Below, piece by piece: positions 1 to 15,209 of a stretch of DNA of 64,000 bases. Location of the stretch: contig OZ026626.1 in NCBI GenBank assembly GCA_964020975.1, positions 13,376,365 through 13,440,364 on the forward strand. Reading direction: 5' to 3'. The DNA comes from Hermodice carunculata (lineage: Eukaryota > Annelida > Polychaeta > Eunicida > Amphinomidae). How positions within the stretch are numbered: the first letter of the stretch is position 1; each line of letters opens with the position of its first letter. Made by a program: the position numbers and the translations under genes. The notes beneath the pieces were generated by a model. That model made no database searches, was not told where the DNA came from, and saw only the letters and a list, made by a program, of their open reading frames with translations.

Positions 1-932
1 ATACCTTAAATGGCTTTTTCACATCTTACTTATACTAAAAACCTGAGTCTGTGTAAATGCGTGATAGATTACCTGCCTGCTCGGTCTAAAATCTCAGAAG
101 CCCAGGTCTTTTGGCTATTCTACTTAGTCTTCTGTAGATTATCCGACCAAATAATTTTTTCTCTCAATAACATGCCATAGCAAAAGCCCGACACGATTCC
201 AGTTTGTACCGTGACCCTTTTATATGATTATATGATACCCTCAGCCTATTCCGGTCCTATTTACTTGTTTCTTTTCAATATATCTATTGAAAAGCATCGG
301 TAAACTGTCTTCAGTTTCCTCTGGCCCTCTTTGTATGATCACACTCATTATATCATATGATCCTGGAGCTTTGCTTAATCTCATCTGTTCTTGAGCTTTC
401 TTGCCACCAATGCTAATGATTGTGTCACACACATCAGAATCACATCGACCCTGTCTATCTTGTGATTCACATGCTGGTGCTAATCTTTGGTCACCTATAG
501 AGTCATTAATCCAATCCCAGTGGCCCCTTAATGCTTTTTGTATGTTGTAGCCTGTTCTCTTTCATCTAGATATGATTTCTTGAATTTTATTTTCTCTCTC
601 CCGGATAACCTGTTTCCAACACAAAGTCGTCCCCTCCCCTCCGATTTCCACTATTTTCTTTGTCATTTGGACAAACTCTCCTTTCTGCTTTCATATCTGA
701 CATCTATTTGCAACATTTTATATATTGTTTCTTAGCTTTTTGAGTTTGATTATTTCCTGTTGTCTTTCATGTGGAGATACGTAGACTGTAGTAGAATTAG
801 AGATCAAGCTAACTGAAAAGATAAAGCTACTGCACTTTACCTTTTACCTCTAGTGTCTTGCTGCAGTAACAGCAATCAATGATAGGCATAACAAGGCAAA
901 AGAAGATAAACTGGCTTTTTTATTGTTTTTGT
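1..932. other. No recognisable gene (unique AT-rich flank)
   Basis: Only short chance ORFs occur here on both strands. I see no protein motif, no splice-bounded exon and no repeat shared with the rest of the window. Confidence 0.5.
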
Positions 933-1084
933 CTTATTTATTTATTTATTTATTTGTTTGTTTGTTTGTTTGTTTGTTTGTTTGTTTGTTTGCTTGTTTG
1001 TTTGTTTGTTTGCTTGCTTGTTTGTTTGTTTGTTTATTTGTTTATTTGTTTGTTGCTTAGTTTGGTTGTTTTTTATTTACTGAT

Positions 1085-1159
<75 letters not shown>

Positions 1160-1200
1160 TTCATTTATTGATTGATTCATTCATTCATTAATTCATATAT

Positions 1201-1267
<67 letters not shown>

Positions 1268-1268
1268 T
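933..1268. repeat. Tetranucleotide microsatellite (TTTG)n/(TTTA)n
   Basis: A (TTTA) run passes into (TTTG) with occasional CTTG variants, then into long (TTTA) runs broken near 1160-1195 by TTCA/TTGA variants. The long ORF across it is an artefact of the period-4 repeat. Confidence 0.95.
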
Positions 1269-1324
1269 CACTCTGTCTGCCTGTGTATCTATCCATCTAC
1301 CCATCCATCTTTCTCTCTATCTTG

Positions 1325-1371
1325 GTAGCTAGCTAGCTAGCTATCCAGAGTGTTTTTTTTTTTTTTTTTTC
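1325..1371. repeat. Short (TAGC)n run and poly-T
   Basis: About four TAGC units lie at 1325-1343, followed by an uninterrupted T run at about 1351-1370. The stretch from here to 1600 shows nothing else. Confidence 0.8.
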
Positions 1372-1601
1372 GCGATTGCCTCCTACTTATACAGCCTTTT
1401 GTGACAGTTTTGATTTAGGACTAAATATTTTGGCACGGTCAATTTTAATTGTCTAGTGTCGTCTTTTTCCTAGGCGCAAACGGGCTCCACATTGTCCTTA
1501 CAATACACTTATTTTCAATATTCAACTTTTTTAAAGACTGATCAAAATAAGTATTATATATTTCCAGTTCATCAGTATATCGAGTTTATTTCAATTATAA
1601 G

Positions 1602-1602
1602 C

Positions 1603-1692
<90 letters not shown>
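1602..1692. repeat. Compound microsatellite (TCTG)n(TC)n
   Basis: TCTG units change into a TC dinucleotide run interrupted once by TG. Beyond it, 1693-2424 holds no recognisable gene or repeat. Confidence 0.95.
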
Positions 1693-1695
<3 letters not shown>

Positions 1696-2548
1696 ATCAA
1701 GCGTGTGCACTTGCGCTCAACATACATGTATGGTTGTTCAATAAAATTCAAATCCTATATCCGAGCTATGTGCACCTCAGTACAGGTCTCTGGTCCACAC
1801 AGTTTACACGCCTTTTCATGAGTCTCGTGACTGCATGATCTCGATTATTTTACCTTTCTTTCTTTTTATTATTATTTTTTCTCTCTTAAAATTTGAATAA
1901 GGATGTGTGTATGCAAGGTCTAGATTTTTACATGGTATACGTTTCTGTGACACTCTGCAAAAACCATATAAATTAAGTTTTAGAGGATAATCGAAAAGAA
2001 ATAGGCTACTAGGTTTATCTGAAGATTGATACTCGTGTTTGGAAGTTGGCACTGAAAAACCCATGGCCACTGCACACTAAAATCATGTGGGTAATTTTTG
2101 TGACATCTAGCTCTCGGCCTTTTCCGGGGCACCGGAACTGCACGATTATATGAAAGCAGCAACTCTAAAACTAAATTTGTATCATAAGGTTGTGTGTACT
2201 AAGCCATGGATGTTCACAAGCAGGTAGCACCCAATTGTTTCTTTCCTCAAAGTTCAAGCAAATGTACATATTAAGAATTTTATCATCCGGCTGTGAACAA
2301 CAAAGCAGATGCAAGTCACTCTCGATGTCAAAATATCACATTGTACAGTCATGCGCTGGATTTTGAAGTTGCTTACCGTCTTCTGAAAAAAAACAATCAT
2401 GTAAGCAGCTGAGTATTGCAATTGATACTCGGACCCCGTTAAGACCAAACTAAAGACGTACACATATACCCACTGATGCAGGTAAAAAGTACAGGTTAGG
2501 ATCATCATTTATATGTTAACATATATATATGGACGCATGTATGTGTGT

Positions 2549-2776
2549 ACGTACCTATGTATGTGTGTGTATGTATGTATGTATGTATGTATGTATGTAT
2601 GTATGTATGTATGTATGTGTGTATGTATGTATGTATGTTTGTATGTATGTATGTATTTGTGTATGTATGTATGTATGTATGTTACCAAGGACCATTTACC
2701 ATTACGGTATATATTTTATTTTACCCATATTGAATGGATGGATGGATGGATGGATGGATGGATGGATGGATGGATC
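2549..2776. repeat. Microsatellites (GTAT)n and (GGAT)n inside copy A
   Basis: A GTAT run at 2549-2682 with TGTG/TTTG interruptions is followed by unique sequence and then by a GGAT run at 2731-2776. Copy B carries the GTAT run at the homologous place but not the GGAT run. Confidence 0.95.
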
Positions 2777-3285
2777 GATGTATGTATGATAACAAGGAGC
2801 AATTACAATTACGGTAAAGATATGCCAAGCCAGAGATATTTTATTTTACACATGTTGATAGACCTTATATGAGATAGCTAACGATAGGCCTTCTCTATTT
2901 CCTAAAGTCACTAGGAATATGAAAATGAACCATGTATGTGTACCCGGCAGGAAAGGTCTCCATATGCGGAAGTTAGCTGGGCCCGGAAGCTCAAGGGTGT
3001 TGTCGCGGACCTCACCTGTCCACAAGCAAACAAACACTCGGCCAAGTCAAGTCATAAATATGCATTAAATATATGGGATGTTTTTTTTTTTTTTTTTTTT
3101 AAATTGAATTTAATACGGCAGGACTCTCACGGTATTTGCACGGAGAGATCTGCTGTCATAATCAATAATTGTAAAATGAAGAATTAATTCTGTTTCAGGT
3201 TATTGATGATTACATACAAAATAAAAACATTCATTCTTACATCCAAGCAAATCAGCTATCCAACATGTATTCAGTTTGATTAACA

Positions 3286-3286
<1 letters not shown>

Positions 3287-3355
<69 letters not shown>

Positions 3356-3394
3356 CTTTCTCTCTCTCTATCTATCTATCACTTACTCTATCTG

Positions 3395-3452
<58 letters not shown>

Positions 3453-3466
3453 TCTCTCTCTCCCTC
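3287..3466. repeat. (TC)n microsatellite
   Basis: Two long TC runs are separated by a TATC/TGTC patch. Copy B has a TATC microsatellite at the homologous position (8548-8712), so the simple repeat has diverged in motif between the two copies. Confidence 0.95.
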
Positions 3467-4410
3467 GATATCATTCACTGATAAAGGACAAACTTATTTA
3501 ACACACACACAGAAAAAGATGCCTCAGGAACTACGTCAGGCCATATGAGCATATGTGCTAAAATAAGTGTGACAAACACACAAACATTCAAATTAACCCT
3601 GTATTTTATGCGTACATTATACATATATTAATAATGATAAATATACGTATGGACAGTCTCTACTTCATATTACGAAAAGCTGAATGCATGTGGTCATATG
3701 ACCTAGCATTACTGACATATACGCGGGTGTGGTGGCTTCTTGTCAGCCAGCCCTGGGTTCTGGAACCGAGTAAATTAGTTATTGCAAGGCTCATCAATGC
3801 AAGATTTTGTATTTTACTAGACCCATGTCGTCTCTTTACTGATTTAGTTCTGTTTTACCTATTTTACAACATGGTTTCCTAATGTGCACTTTTTTTCATT
3901 TTCTTCTGTCAGTTGAATTGAATACATGGTTCACAAATAAGTTGTATTGAGAGATGCCTAAGCTAATGTCAATATCAATTTTCACCCAGATGTGAACACA
4001 TATGCTCAAAATGGCCATTTTATTTGAAAACAATGTAGTCTGAGGATTATCATAAAAAAAATACTGAGCAGTTAGCTAAAAATTAATCAGTTTATAAAAT
4101 TTTGGTAGAAACGTGTTTCCACCAAGTATCAGAAAAGATTGAAGTTCTCTAAGATGATATATGCCCACCATAGAATGCAGCTAAAACAGCAGATGATTTT
4201 GAAAAGAAATTTCATGTGAATTTGTTTAATCTTAGTGAAATCAAATACTTTGGAATCAGGGCCTCGTTTTCGATTTCTCAATCCAACATGGCCATCCGAA
4301 ATGGGTTTATGGGCTGAAATTTTAAAGGAACGCATTTTTCTTATATATTATATATTTGGACTCTTTTTTTAAATCATCTACTTAATCGGCGGAATCTTTA
4401 TGTTTCTCAG

Positions 4411-4450
<40 letters not shown>
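4411..4450. repeat. (AT)n microsatellite
   Basis: About 20 AT units. Copy B has only a short ATAT stretch at the homologous place near 9305. Confidence 0.9.
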
Positions 4451-4453
<3 letters not shown>

Positions 4454-5417
4454 TGTTCTGTAAATATGGAATAGACTATTGCAAAAAAGCCGTGGAGCAC
4501 TTTTTTTTAATATAGGGCTTAGTTTGAAAATATTATTTTTTGAAAAGTTCTACTTAAAACTTTAAATAACTTGTTCTCTTCACTTGTTGAGTTTTTTTTT
4601 TTTTTTTTTTTTTTACAAATGCACCAAAAAGAAGAACAAAGGGCCAACAAACTATCCACATCACTCAAGTGACCATCAAGGTCAATTCAAAGTCACCTCA
4701 AAGTCACTGAAGACGTCCATTTTTTTTTCTGCTGGTATGATCTATCAACATGCCAGTTTTCTTCAAACATAGATTTATCTAGCATAGGTATATAGTTAAT
4801 CACCCAAATATGGCTATTCTAATGTCCGCCTTTGGCTTTATTGGCTCCATTGAGATTTCAACTGAATAGTCACCAGGGTACATCTATTTTAACAAATAGA
4901 GATAAATAATTTGCAACCAACACCAGCTAAAATGAGAGCTGGTTATGACAAGAAAAACCGAAAATAAATATCAATGTTGGTGTCTATGTTTTCCTTCACA
5001 CACCACAAGGGGAAGTTGCAGTTGTCAAAGAAAAAAAAAAGTTCATTGGTGTAGAAAAAGTTTACATGCCACTTTGTCTCTTGGGAGATTCCAAACAGAG
5101 CATGCATGCTAATCAGGCCATATTGGACGGGTATCTACTAATACATTATGTTCTTCTTAATAATTTAAAAGAGTTCTTAGATTAATTGTACTCCGTACTT
5201 ATGAATGATTATTCGATATTTCAGATTGCACAAACTAAGGAGTTACTTTTAAACTCTTCACATATGTTATACACCAAGCCAAGAAAGTGTTTTATATTAA
5301 TATTAAAAATGCCATAAAAACTTCTAAACTGTAGTCCATTTTTACTACATAAGTGCCAGTCCAAACTGAAACAGACCACTCAACATCAGTAACCAAAGTC
5401 ACTGTTTTTTTTTTTTT

Positions 5418-6224
5418 TCAGAATATATAGAAATTACTATCATAAGATTTTGGACGGGCTTGTGGAGTAAAGTTTTGGTCAAAAAATGTAAAGTCAGGAA
5501 GATGGTCTGATATTAGAGTGAATATAATTCCTGACAGGCATGTTTTTCTTAAATGTGTTAAGCTGCAGAAAATATTGTCAATTAAAGATGCATTTTTTTT
5601 TCGTAGAGGCAAGTAGTTAGAGTTATCTTGGGTGGAAAACTGGAGTTAATCATATCGAGAAATTCTGAATACTTTTCCCTTGCATCAGTTTTTAATAAAT
5701 CTAAATTAAAATCTCCAAGAAAAAAAAACTCTGATTGCTCACGAGATAGATTTTCAAGGATAGATACGAAATCATTTATGAACATGTCAGTATCAATGTT
5801 TCGATCCTGGGGTCGCCTGTATATGTTACATAGAGTTACCTTTTGATTTAGTCCATAACCAAAGATATCAATAAACTGACCTCCCCATAGACTGTTAGGT
5901 GAGTAAAAGTTTCTGATTGTAAATTGAACCTTTTTTTTTGTGAAGGTGAATTAGTAAACCTCCATGAGAGCTACATGTTGCTCCAGGGGTATACAAGTAT
6001 GTTTCTTGCAGGCAAATAGCACTAAGTTCAAATTTGTCATCACCCAGGTCAGCAATAAGTATTTTCATTCCATCAAACTTTGCATTAAGACTCTGAATTT
6101 TTAAGCCCAATATAGAAAAGGCATGGATATAGGGATTTAGGCATTCAGATAAATTGTTAGTTTCGATATAAGGAGAATCAGAAAAAAATGAAATTGCGTT
6201 TTGTAGGTCGTCAACGTTTTTCAC
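5418..6224 (-). mobile_element. LINE fragment, EEP endonuclease domain (CR1/L2/Jockey-like)
   Basis: Read on the minus strand, successive frames give an apurinic-type endonuclease of a non-LTR retrotransposon. The motifs in order are QSLNAKFD and ICLQETYL (the catalytic Glu block) at about 6100-6000, CSSHGGLLIHLHKK at about 5960, FFLGDFNLDLLK (the GDFN block) at about 5720-5690, and IDNIFCSLT with SDHLPDFTFFD at about 5590-5480, which is the C-terminal SDH block. Frame changes separate these parts and no reverse transcriptase follows, so it is a truncated and decayed copy. A relative lies on the plus strand at 45390-46310. Confidence 0.85.
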
Positions 6225-6617
6225 CCGGTGATTTAGGTTATTTCTAAATACACCACCAAACGTGGGTAGTATATCCTTTGCTCAGTTTGAACTGCTCATC
6301 AATTAAGCAATAGATGAAGACATTTGGGAAATATAATGATATTATCTAAAACACATTGAACACACAGCATAATAAAATACATCGTCCCAAAGTTGAAGAA
6401 GCTAAAATATGTACACGTGAGTTCGTAGGAGTCTTTGTAGAAGATGTTAAAAGTTGCGAAAATTGAGTAGAGAACAGCAGCGAAAAAAGTAACATTGAAG
6501 ATCATGCTTTTGGGATCAGAGGGGTAACCATAGTACTTTAATTGGAGAGGAAAAAATAGTTTCTATTACTAATATGAAAGGAGATGATAAGGTCTTGTTG
6601 TATACTGAAACATCCTG

Positions 6618-6681
<64 letters not shown>

Positions 6682-7860
6682 AATATATATGTACACGCTG
6701 TGATGCATAATAGTACCAGAAAATGAAAGGCAATATCAGATCAGTAAGGTGGTAAATTCATTATAACTTCAGTGTTGGAGTGTCAAAAACACAGCAAACT
6801 GACCATTTCATACCGTACGTTATAATGCCATTTAGGTTACCAGGAACAGCATTTTCACGAATGCCAAAGTTAATCATAACGCAAGTAACGTTCTACAAGA
6901 TGTAGTGTAAGCAGATAGGCAAATAGAGAGAATACTTGTATACTTTCCGTAATGTCCATTGAGTGGTGACTAAAACATCATTGCTAAGATTCAATTGAGG
7001 ACAAACTGATACAGTCATTATGCCATACATTTACCAGCAGGATATTTGAATGATTAATTAAAACAATAATATTACCAGCAATGACATTGAAATGAATAGC
7101 CATAACAATCATGATGTGATTTAAGTTACACACATATGAATATGATATATAAAATGACACCTGTAAAGTCACAGTACTGTGCATTAGGTGTTAGGCAACA
7201 TCATCGCTTAACGTTACAAAATATGAAGACTTCATAAAATTCATCATCTAACAGGAAGAGAAATGTGTCCCTTTGGCATGCAGTGAAATATGTATATATA
7301 TTATGATAACATTTCGCATCGAAACTTTTTGAAATTGTAATAAAGCATGGATAATAATATTTGAATGTGATCCAAACCTAATATAAAAACCAAGATCCAA
7401 GGAAATAAGAATCGGCAATGTACAAACATATAATACAGTTAAATATCCGGCTATTATATGCACCTGCAAGCCTGCCTGTAGGTATTTTTATTATGAACCA
7501 ACGTCTGTTTGTATTGAATTAAAGGGTGGGGTTTGTTATTGAATTTTCATCAAGTATCAAAAAAGGCTCAATGGATTGTTTATTTTTCAAATATAAAGGC
7601 AGTGTTCAGGTCACAGCTGATCAACTGTGTCGCAATTTCGTCCTTGGTAACTTTGGGTGGGGTTGAGTTCTTGAATAGATAATTGGAGATCAGGCCATGA
7701 CTTTGCATACCTTAGGCTCGACTCTGTAGCGTTTGTCAGTTTTTTTCTTTCGTCAATGAGATTTTTTTTATGTCTTATCAGGGGCGGCAGATCAGGTATG
7801 ATTGATATTTTATCAGGTTGACCCTTGAAGCTTTTGGTCCCATTCAGCCATTTTTTCGTT
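6225..7860. other. No gene seen; (AC)n microsatellite at 6621-6680
   Basis: Apart from about 30 AC units I find only short unrelated ORFs, with no motif and no copy elsewhere in the window. Confidence 0.5.
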
Positions 7861-7987
7861 CATACTCAGACCCTGTTAAGGCCAAAGTAGAGACGTACAC
7901 GTATGCCTACTGATGGAGGTAAAAACTAAACGTTAGGATAATCAGTTATATGTTTGCAGCTATATATGTACGTATGCATATGTGTAC

Positions 7988-8085
7988 GTACGTATGTATG
8001 TATGTATGTATGTATGTATGTATGTATGTATGTATGTATGTATGTATGTATACATGTATGTATGTATGTATGTATGTATGTATGT
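7988..8085. repeat. (GTAT)n microsatellite
   Basis: About 24 units with a single TACA variant near 8050. Confidence 0.95.
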
Positions 8086-8547
8086 TAACAAGGACTATTT
8101 ACCATTACAGTATATATTTTATTTTACCCATATTGATAGATTTTATATAAGATAGCTAACGATAGACCGCGTCAATTTCCTAAGATCACCATGAATTTGA
8201 AAAGGAACTATGCATGTGTACCCGACAGGAAAGGTCTCCATGTGCGAAAGTTAGCTTGGCGCGGAAGTTCAAGGATGCTGTCGCGGACTAAGTCATAAAA
8301 AAGCTGCGGTCATTGCGATGACAGTATGCATTAAATGTATCTAATGTTTAAAAAAAAAGAAAAAGAAATTGAATTAAATACAGCGGGAATTTCATGGTAC
8401 TTGCACAGAGAGATCTTATGTCATAATCAATAATTGTAAAAGGAATACTTATTCTATTTCGAGTTATTTATGATTAAATAGAAAATTTGAAAAATCGTTC
8501 TTACATCTCTGCAAATCAGCCATGCAACATGTATTCAGTTTGATAAA

Positions 8548-8548
8548 C

Positions 8549-8637
<89 letters not shown>

Positions 8638-8638
8638 A

Positions 8639-8679
<41 letters not shown>

Positions 8680-8712
8680 CTGCCTATCTATCTTTCTATC
8701 TATCTATCTATC
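8548..8712. repeat. (TATC)n microsatellite
   Basis: Nearly pure TATC units with isolated TATA, TGCC and TTTC interruptions. Confidence 0.95.
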
Positions 8713-10235
8713 TCACAGTCATTCATAGTTGAAGGACAAACTTCCCAAACATATAGAGAAAAGACAAGATCATTCATGAACTGAGTCAGACCATATAGGC
8801 ATACGTGATAAAATGAACGTGACAAGCACACAGAGATTGAAATTAAGCCTACATTGTACGCGTACATTATTCATATGTTCACAATAAATGGCAATTTTAT
8901 TTGAAAACATTATGGACTGAGAAACACCATGATTTCTTTTTTTTTTTTTTGCAGATACCTAAAAGTTACTCACTCCAGAAAATCTTGGAAAAAGTTCTTT
9001 TCTTTTTACCAACTATCAGATATGATTCAAGTTCTCCCAATTACATTTGTCCACCATGGAATGCAGCTAACAGAGCAGATAATTTTGAAAAAAAGTTCAC
9101 GTAAATTTGTTGAATCTTGGTGAAATCGAATAATTTGAAATAAGAACCTCGTTTTTTATTTCTCCATGCCATATGGCCAACCACAATAGGTTTATGAGCT
9201 ACAATTTCACATAAACGCAATTTCTTTAAAATATAAGTTATTTGGATTATTTCTTCAAGTCATCTTCTGAACGGGCGTAATCTTTATGCTTCTCGTATTT
9301 CATATACATATATATGCATGTTCTGTAAATATGGACTAAACTATTGCAAAATAGCCCTCAGTTTCCAATGTAGGGCTCATTTCGAAAATATGATTATAAA
9401 TATGTTCTACGAAAAACTTTTTCTTCGTTTTTTTGCGGTTTCGTGTTACAATTGCACCAAAAAGACAGAGAAAGAGCCAAAAAACTATCCACATCACTCA
9501 AATGACCATCAAGGTCAATTCAAGGAAACATCAACGTCACTAAACATGTCCAATAGTTTTTTCTACTGGTATGATCTATCAACATGTCAGTTTTCTTCAA
9601 ATATAGATTTTTTTCTGCCATTGGTATCCAGTTAATCATCCAAATATGGTTATAGTAATGCCCACTTAAGTCTTTATTGGTTCCATTGAAATTTCATCTC
9701 AACAGCCACCAAGGTACATCTATTTTAAAAAATACCGAGGAGCGATTTGCAAACAACACAAGCTAACACGAAAGCTCGTTATGACAAGACAAGCACGAAA
9801 ATCAACAGCAATCATGGTGACTATGTTTTTGTTCACACACGGGAAGGGAAATATGCAGTTGTCAAAGAAAAAAAAAAGTACATGTATGTAGAACAAGTTG
9901 TCATGCTAAATGGTCTCTTAAGATATTCAAAAGAGAGCGTGCAAGATAATCACAGGCAGTATTTGAGGCATATTTACCAATAATTTATGCTCTTCTTAAC
10001 AGTTTAAAAGATTCCTAATTATATATTGCACTCTGTATTTATGAATAATTATCCGATATTTCGGATTACACAAACTGACATGAGCTATTTTTATACTGTT
10101 CCCATATGGTATAAACCATTTCAAGAAAGTGATTTATATTGAAATCAAAGTTATTATAAAAACTTCTGGACTTAAGTCCATTTTTGTCATAGAACTACTT
10201 TGCCAGTCCCAACTGTAACAAACCAATCAATGCCG

Positions 10236-10792
10236 GGCAAGAATGACTTGGTTACCTTCAATGGCGCTTAATATCGCCACTCATTTTTTCCTTCTAAATG
10301 AATCAGTAGTTGATTGTACTGGTAGGTATGGGCCTGTACAGCTATATTCATACCAAAAACGAAACTCATTTTTAATTAAGTTAAGATAAAACTGCAGTTA
10401 AAATGAATAATGACAGTTCATGTACGGTTTATCCACATGAAGTTAAATCAGATTTAGGATCAATGGCTACCCAGTGCGTTTGGGCAGGGTATCGCCTAAA
10501 CTACTGCATATGTTCCCTATCCCTTCTCTGTTTCTGTATATGTGTTTAAAACATGTTTTATTTCACATTCATGAAGTACTTTCTTAGTAAGCTTTATTGT
10601 CATGTCGCATGAATGTCTTTATTGCTGTTGAATCTCGGCACGTCACATTTAAAATTGTAAACAATGTCAATGAGCATGGGGCAAGCCCCTAAGTTATTAT
10701 GGTGGATTCCCTTGAATTACATTCCAGAGGTATACAAAGAGCGGCCATTCTTCATACCTTCCAGCCTGACCACTATATTCCAACACATACAC
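10236..10792. other. No gene seen
   Basis: AT-rich sequence without a repeat partner in the window and without an ORF carrying recognisable motifs. Confidence 0.4.
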
Positions 10793-11170
10793 TTACTTCC
10801 GTTTGTAATTACAAACATTAACGGCCAATGAAGCTCTATTTTTTATCCAGTACCCTGGGTCCCACACCACTGGGTCAGTGGCTCCATTCTGAGTGAGTAA
10901 CGTGTCTGTGTAAATAACATAGGAATTGGCAGTGCCAGTGGAAAACTCCCACAATGCTTGCCGAGAAGCTAGAGAAGGGAATTCCCTTCCGTAAAAATTC
11001 ATCACTGGACTGCGTACAATGACCGATTGGGTTCCACTATTGGTCATCGTGGGGTAACTATTTCGAGTGTGGTATGAGTCAAACCGGGTGATATGGGTAG
11101 GCGCCATTTTGTTGAACTCGATGTGTTGCCTTCTCAGCCATGATCTATAGTGCCTTAACTTATAGGTCAT
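10793..11170 (-). CDS. Uncharacterised 125-residue ORF, possibly an exon
   Basis: The open frame starts at an ATG (MTYKLRHYRSW) and ends in TAA. Its composition is protein-like: rich in W, Y, R and T, without low complexity, for example WEFSTGTANSYVIYTD and VVWDPGYWIKNRASLAVN. There is no signal peptide or membrane segment. I do not recognise the family. It lies just outside the Gypsy remains and shares nothing with gag, RT or integrase. It could be an internal or terminal host exon, or an unrecognised part of a mobile element. No splice site was found that settles which. Confidence 0.3.
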   Translation of the reverse strand: MTYKLRHYRSWLRRQHIEFNKMAPTHITRFDSYHTRNSYPTMTNSGTQSVIVRSPVMNFYGREFPSLASRQALWEFSTGTANSYVIYTDTLLTQNGATDPVVWDPGYWIKNRASLAVNVCNYKRK

Positions 11171-11225
11171 GCATAATATAAAGTAATAAGTCTTCTGCCC
11201 AAATATATCAAAAGAGAAAAAGTGT

Positions 11226-11229
<4 letters not shown>

Positions 11230-11267
<38 letters not shown>
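11230..11267. repeat. (TA)n microsatellite
   Basis: About 19 uninterrupted TA units. Confidence 0.9.
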
Positions 11268-11270
<3 letters not shown>

Positions 11271-11359
11271 TGACCCTACTTATCACATGCTACACTATTT
11301 GCCATCAACAGACCACAAAGAGAGAAAAAATTCTTTAAATATATTCTCTGTTACATAAT

Positions 11360-11490
11360 ACAAGAAAAGCACAACAATGGCGGAAAAAGGCAGTTTGTCT
11401 TGTAAATATCCATGTTCACTCCTTACACTGGAATGGTAGTAACAAACAGAATGGTGGGTCCTGTGTCCTGGCTTGTCCCGTCCACATCAG
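11360..11490 (-). mobile_element. LTR-like remnant (left copy)
   Basis: The stretch from AATACAAGAAAAGCACAACA to GTCCCGTCCACATCAG matches 18533-18668 in the same orientation at roughly 85-90 percent by eye. The two copies bracket minus-strand Gypsy gag and integrase remains, so they are plausibly LTR remnants of an old Ty3/Gypsy element. Terminal dinucleotides and target duplications cannot be made out. Confidence 0.5.
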
Positions 11491-11506
11491 GACTGTAATA
11501 TAAGCT

Positions 11507-12060
11507 CCGCGAAATACACGATATATTGGAGAATAATGATTGCTGACAAATGGCTTATTCAGAAGCCTATATTATTCAACTGGTGAATCATACACTAAAT
11601 ACAAAATATGTTGAAGCACACAAGAGCTCACACATGGCTTATTTCGAAGCCTACATTATGAGGAGGTGAACCATACCCAGGTACACCAATTACAAAATGT
11701 ATTTGAGCATACAAGAGCCCAAAAATGGCTTATTAAGAAGCAAACATTATTCAAATGGTGAATCAACCAAGATCCACAAACTACAAAATAATTCAGAGCA
11801 TGCGCAAGCCCTCAACTAACCAATACTCACTTGGTAAACGCCAGGTCGCAGCCGGAACATTACCAGAAATTGTACATACACCAAGGTAACTACGTGCATG
11901 GGCCAGACAAATTAAAACATCCGACCTGGATCTGCAGCACCTTGTCCATTTCATTTGAGACAGATTGCCCCAAATTCTTAATTCTATCCCCACTGATGCT
12001 GCTTCTCGCGTTGTGAATCCAGCAGGTAGGCCTTTTTTGACCAATCAAAACTAGGCAAGA
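11507..12060. repeat. Dispersed repeat, copy 1, with an internal 84-91 bp minisatellite
   Basis: Homologous in the same orientation to about 21560-22060. The left half contains three tandem units that start with ATGGCTTATT at 11550, 11634 and 11725. Each unit continues through AAGCC, ATTATTCAA and GGTGAATCA. The right half (ACGCCAGGTCGCAGCCGGAACA, shared around 11837 and 21901) is not tandem. No protein is supported in either copy. Confidence 0.75.
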
Positions 12061-12536
12061 ATCGCAAACCACTTACTGGTTTGCTGCCACCTGGCATTTA
12101 ACTGTTTCTCTTTCATGTCCCGAAACTGCTTTTCCTGCAACTTAAATCTGCAGCCACTGTATATTTTATACAATAGATTAACTTGTAAGTGGGTTTTATA
12201 TTATATTTTTTTTTCGTTTACTTTTGTCAACAGATAACATACCTCCTGTATAAAAAGAAAGTCCATATCAAGGAACTGTGAGTAAACATTTTACTAATGC
12301 ATAATGAACTTAGTATCATTGACTTATTACGGTGCCAAAAACACCGTTCAACATTTTAAGATTCGTTCTAAAGAGGTGCATACTAAGTAACTTTGTGTGC
12401 AAAAAAGCGTAATGAGAGGACCCTCCTTCTCTTCACCTGCATGACAACTCTGAAGCAAGAAATGCACAGTTAATGAAGCAATGTCAGTGTAAAGGATAGA
12501 GTGAAATTAACTTATCACTCTTTCACCTACACTTAT

Positions 12537-12893
12537 CTAGTTTTGGGTGGTACTCTCAATTTTTAATGAGTCATCACAATGTCTACTGAGATAATCAGAT
12601 ATGATGTTATCTCGACCTCTGGTGTGACTTATTTCCAGGTTATATTCGTGCAAAACTAAGCTCCACCTAGTGAGTCCTTGACTCTTGTTATGAAACCTAT
12701 GCAAGTAATAAATCGGGTTATGGTCTGTTAAAACCTGCACAGAGAAACAGCCGGCAAACATGTAAATCTCCAAATGCTGTACGGACAAAATTACAGCCAA
12801 TGCTTCTTTCTCTACAGTCCAGTAGTTTCTTTGGTTTTTGTTCAGCTTCTTTGAAAATTGTGCTATGGGGTGATCAACCTGACCTGGACCCAA
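12537..12893 (-). mobile_element. Ty3/Gypsy fragment: RNase H domain
   Basis: The minus-strand frame reads as a Gypsy RNase H. It has FSKKLNKNQRNYWTVEKEAL, then a LTDHNPIYYL block and a distal LHEYNLEISHTRGRDN segment ending near SDYLSRH. It is a fragment without its own RT or integrase beside it, and the element is broken. It lies downstream of an integrase fragment on the same strand (15808-16387), which is the reverse of the usual Gypsy RT-RH-IN order, so more than one copy or a rearrangement is involved. Confidence 0.85.

Positions 12894-15209
<2,316 letters not shown>

Larger units (their letters stand above)
2425..5385. repeat. Copy A of a 2.4-3.0 kb direct duplication
   Basis: This segment matches 7861-10235 in the same order and orientation. 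Anchors include GACC(C)CGTTAAG at 2434, the stretch after the GTAT microsatellite at 2684, TGTACCCGGCAGGAAAGG at 2938, GTCATAATCAATAATTGTAAAA at 3153 and ACTATCCACATCACTCAA at 4650. By eye the copies agree at roughly 75-85 percent outside the microsatellites. No ORF is conserved between the copies, so it is either an old segmental duplication or two copies of a non-coding repeat family. Confidence 0.8.
7861..10235. repeat. Copy B of the 2.4-3.0 kb direct duplication
   Basis: Homologous to 2425-5385 in the same orientation. It is shorter mainly because it lacks the GGAT run and some spacer sequence. It carries its own simple repeats at 7988-8085 (GTAT) and 8548-8712 (TATC). The small ORFs at 9318-9635 and 9747-9983 correspond to non-open sequence in copy A, which argues against a conserved protein. 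Confidence 0.8.

Noticed and set aside
2549-2682. Regularly repeated units considered as a CRISPR-like array
   Set aside because: The unit is a 4 bp microsatellite with no spacers, and the setting is an animal genome.
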